A stretch of 7,654 nt of DNA from Planctomycetota bacterium (GTDB lineage Bacteria > Planctomycetota > Planctomycetia > Planctomycetales > Planctomycetaceae), in assembly GCA_024278285.1 (NCBI GenBank), contig JAJRTM010000741.1, positions 1 through 7,654 of the forward strand. Reading direction: 5' to 3'. A program made the position numbers and the translations under genes. The notes below the pieces were generated by a model. The model worked only from the letters and a program-made list of their open reading frames with translations, searched no databases and had not been told where the DNA came from. Of this stretch, positions 6,844-7,654 are shown in pieces; positions within the stretch are counted from its first letter, which is position 1, and every line of letters starts with the position of its first letter.

Positions 6844-7323
6844 GTGAGGTCGTCCTTGACAAACACGTTTTGTTGAGTCTTTGTGATCGTTTTGTCTTAG
6901 AATATCAGTCATGGTGGGGTCGTTTCTCTTAGACAATTCGATCATTACCTGTTTTTCAGAATCTGCGATCACTTCAACGCAATGAAATATTGGTCTCCGC
7001 GCAGAATACTGGACCTATGCCGTAGTATCGGTCCTGCAAATTGAGAAGCTGTAACGATTGTGCCGGAGATAGCGGATTTTTGGCGTTTTACTTCTGTAGT
7101 GATTTGTGTGGTCGCGCCGATCACAGCGGAAAAAACAGTTTTACGGAATGCGAACGTCACATCATCAACAAGAGAGGGTATCTTTATTAAATATCCGTAT
7201 CTCTATAACCTGTAACAAGATATGACCGATGCTGCGGGACGGAAAGAGACTCTTTTCAGGCTTCGATAACCAATACGGGCAATTAATGAAATTATTAAAG
7301 CAGCCGGGCAGGAGAAGTCCTGT
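6844..7323. other. Intergenic region upstream of the outer-membrane gene
   Basis: This 480-bp stretch separates the dehydratase stop from the outer-membrane gene, both on the minus strand. AAGGA on the minus strand (6853-6857) is the likely ribosome binding site for the ATG at 6843. A weak sigma-70-like pair lies on the minus strand, TTGTTA (7213-7218) and GATATT (7190-7195) with 17 bp between; it would give a leader of roughly 340 nt and is uncertain. Small hairpins are CAGGA/TCCTG at 7309-7322 just after the dehydratase stop and AAAGAG/CTCTTT at 7243-7255, neither with a T-tract. Short open frames inside do not resemble proteins. I see no RNA gene. Confidence 0.5.
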
Positions 7324-7654
7324 TTAGAAAATCGGACCGGGCGACCAGGGGCAGAATTCCTCATCGCCGATGCCCTGATGTTCACTCTTCGTCTCTTTTC
7401 CGGAAGCGACATCGATAATCATCTGGTATATTTCTTCCCCTGTTTTCTCCAGCCCCCCCTGGCTAAGCACTTCTCCTGCATTGATATCCATGTCATCTAC
7501 AAGGCGATTATAAGTCGCAGAGTTCGAGCAGATTTTGATCGTGGGAGTCGGTTTACTGCCGAAACAGCTACCGCGACCTGTTGAAAAGAGAGAGATTGTC
7601 GCCCCGCCCGCGATCATTCCCGTCACGCTGGCTGGATCGTAACCTGGGGTATCC
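7324..7654 (-). CDS. UxaA/GarD-family sugar-acid dehydratase, C-terminal fragment
   Basis: The last 109 residues are visible; the gene continues past the right edge. The fragment opens DTPGYDPASVTGMIAGGA and contains STGRGSCFGSKPTPTIKICSN, then DDMDINAGEVLSQGG and the ending DEEFCPWSPGPIF. These match the C-terminal region of the altronate/galactarate dehydratase family (UxaA, GarD), cytoplasmic enzymes that remove water from sugar acids such as altronate or galactarate in hexuronate breakdown. The frame stays open through the GTG at 7624-7626 to the window edge, so that codon is internal. The fragment cannot separate altronate from galactarate specificity, so no symbol is given. The N-terminal SAF domain, if present, lies outside the window. 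It reads towards the outer-membrane gene, but the 480-bp gap argues against a shared operon. Confidence 0.87.
   Translation of the reverse strand, partial: DTPGYDPASVTGMIAGGATISLFSTGRGSCFGSKPTPTIKICSNSATYNRLVDDMDINAGEVLSQGGLEKTGEEIYQMIIDVASGKETKSEHQGIGDEEFCPWSPGPIF

Noticed and set aside
6706..6852. A repeated CTCA(T/C)ATGCG(A/G)GG at the outer-membrane start codon and at residue 44, suggesting an internal start
   Set aside because: The match is about a dozen bases, and the internal copy lacks a ribosome binding site and a signal peptide.
6844..6972. A 43-codon N-terminal extension of the outer-membrane protein
   Set aside because: It would bury the signal peptide inside the protein, and AAGGA is well spaced for the ATG at 6843.
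6969..7160. A 63-codon minus-strand frame in the gap before the outer-membrane gene
   Set aside because: It has no ribosome binding site, domain or membrane pattern that I can support, so it was left as intergenic.
7243..7322. Short hairpins after the dehydratase gene as a possible terminator
   Set aside because: The stems are five to six bp with no following T-tract, too weak to call.

Overview
The window looks like chromosome from a planctomycete, probably near the Gimesia/Rubinisphaera group (family Planctomycetaceae). This rests on protein style only: a secreted, glycine/asparagine-rich beta-barrel-like protein, an HD-GYP protein of a type I associate with Planctomycetes, and a stand-alone HD-domain protein of the same flavour. 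GC content is moderate and Shine-Dalgarno signals are patchy. No mobile element, CRISPR array, rRNA or tRNA was seen.

Layout from left to right. (1) Bases 1-201, minus strand: the first 67 residues of a class I methyltransferase-like protein that runs off the left edge. (2) Bases 202-457: a divergent gap holding three 17-bp tandem repeats and a candidate promoter for the methyltransferase. (3) Bases 458-1201, plus strand: an HD-domain phosphohydrolase-like protein. (4) Bases 1204-3171, minus strand: a three-gene signalling cluster read cheX, cheY, then an Hpt-receiver fusion. The last gene ends 2 bp from the convergent HD gene. (5) Bases 3172-3526: a divergent control region with a perfect 17-bp palindrome beside a candidate promoter. 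(6) Bases 3527-4894, plus strand: an HD-GYP-type protein with two apparent metal-ligand substitutions. (7) Bases 4933-4972: a strong bidirectional terminator. (8) Bases 4990-6843, minus strand: a secreted outer-membrane-type protein with two polyglycine tracts. (9) Bases 6844-7323: a non-coding gap. (10) Bases 7324-7654, minus strand: the C-terminal part of a UxaA/GarD-type sugar-acid dehydratase that continues past the right edge.

The core is the signalling block. CheY and the Hpt-receiver protein could exchange phosphoryl groups, CheX could remove phosphate from CheY, and the divergent HD-GYP protein could link to cyclic-di-GMP. No CheA kinase, receptor or CheW is present, so the phosphate source must lie elsewhere. 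I see no clear new system. The best candidates for follow-up are this kinase-less module, the altered HD-GYP site, the palindromic operator-like site and the 17-bp repeats.
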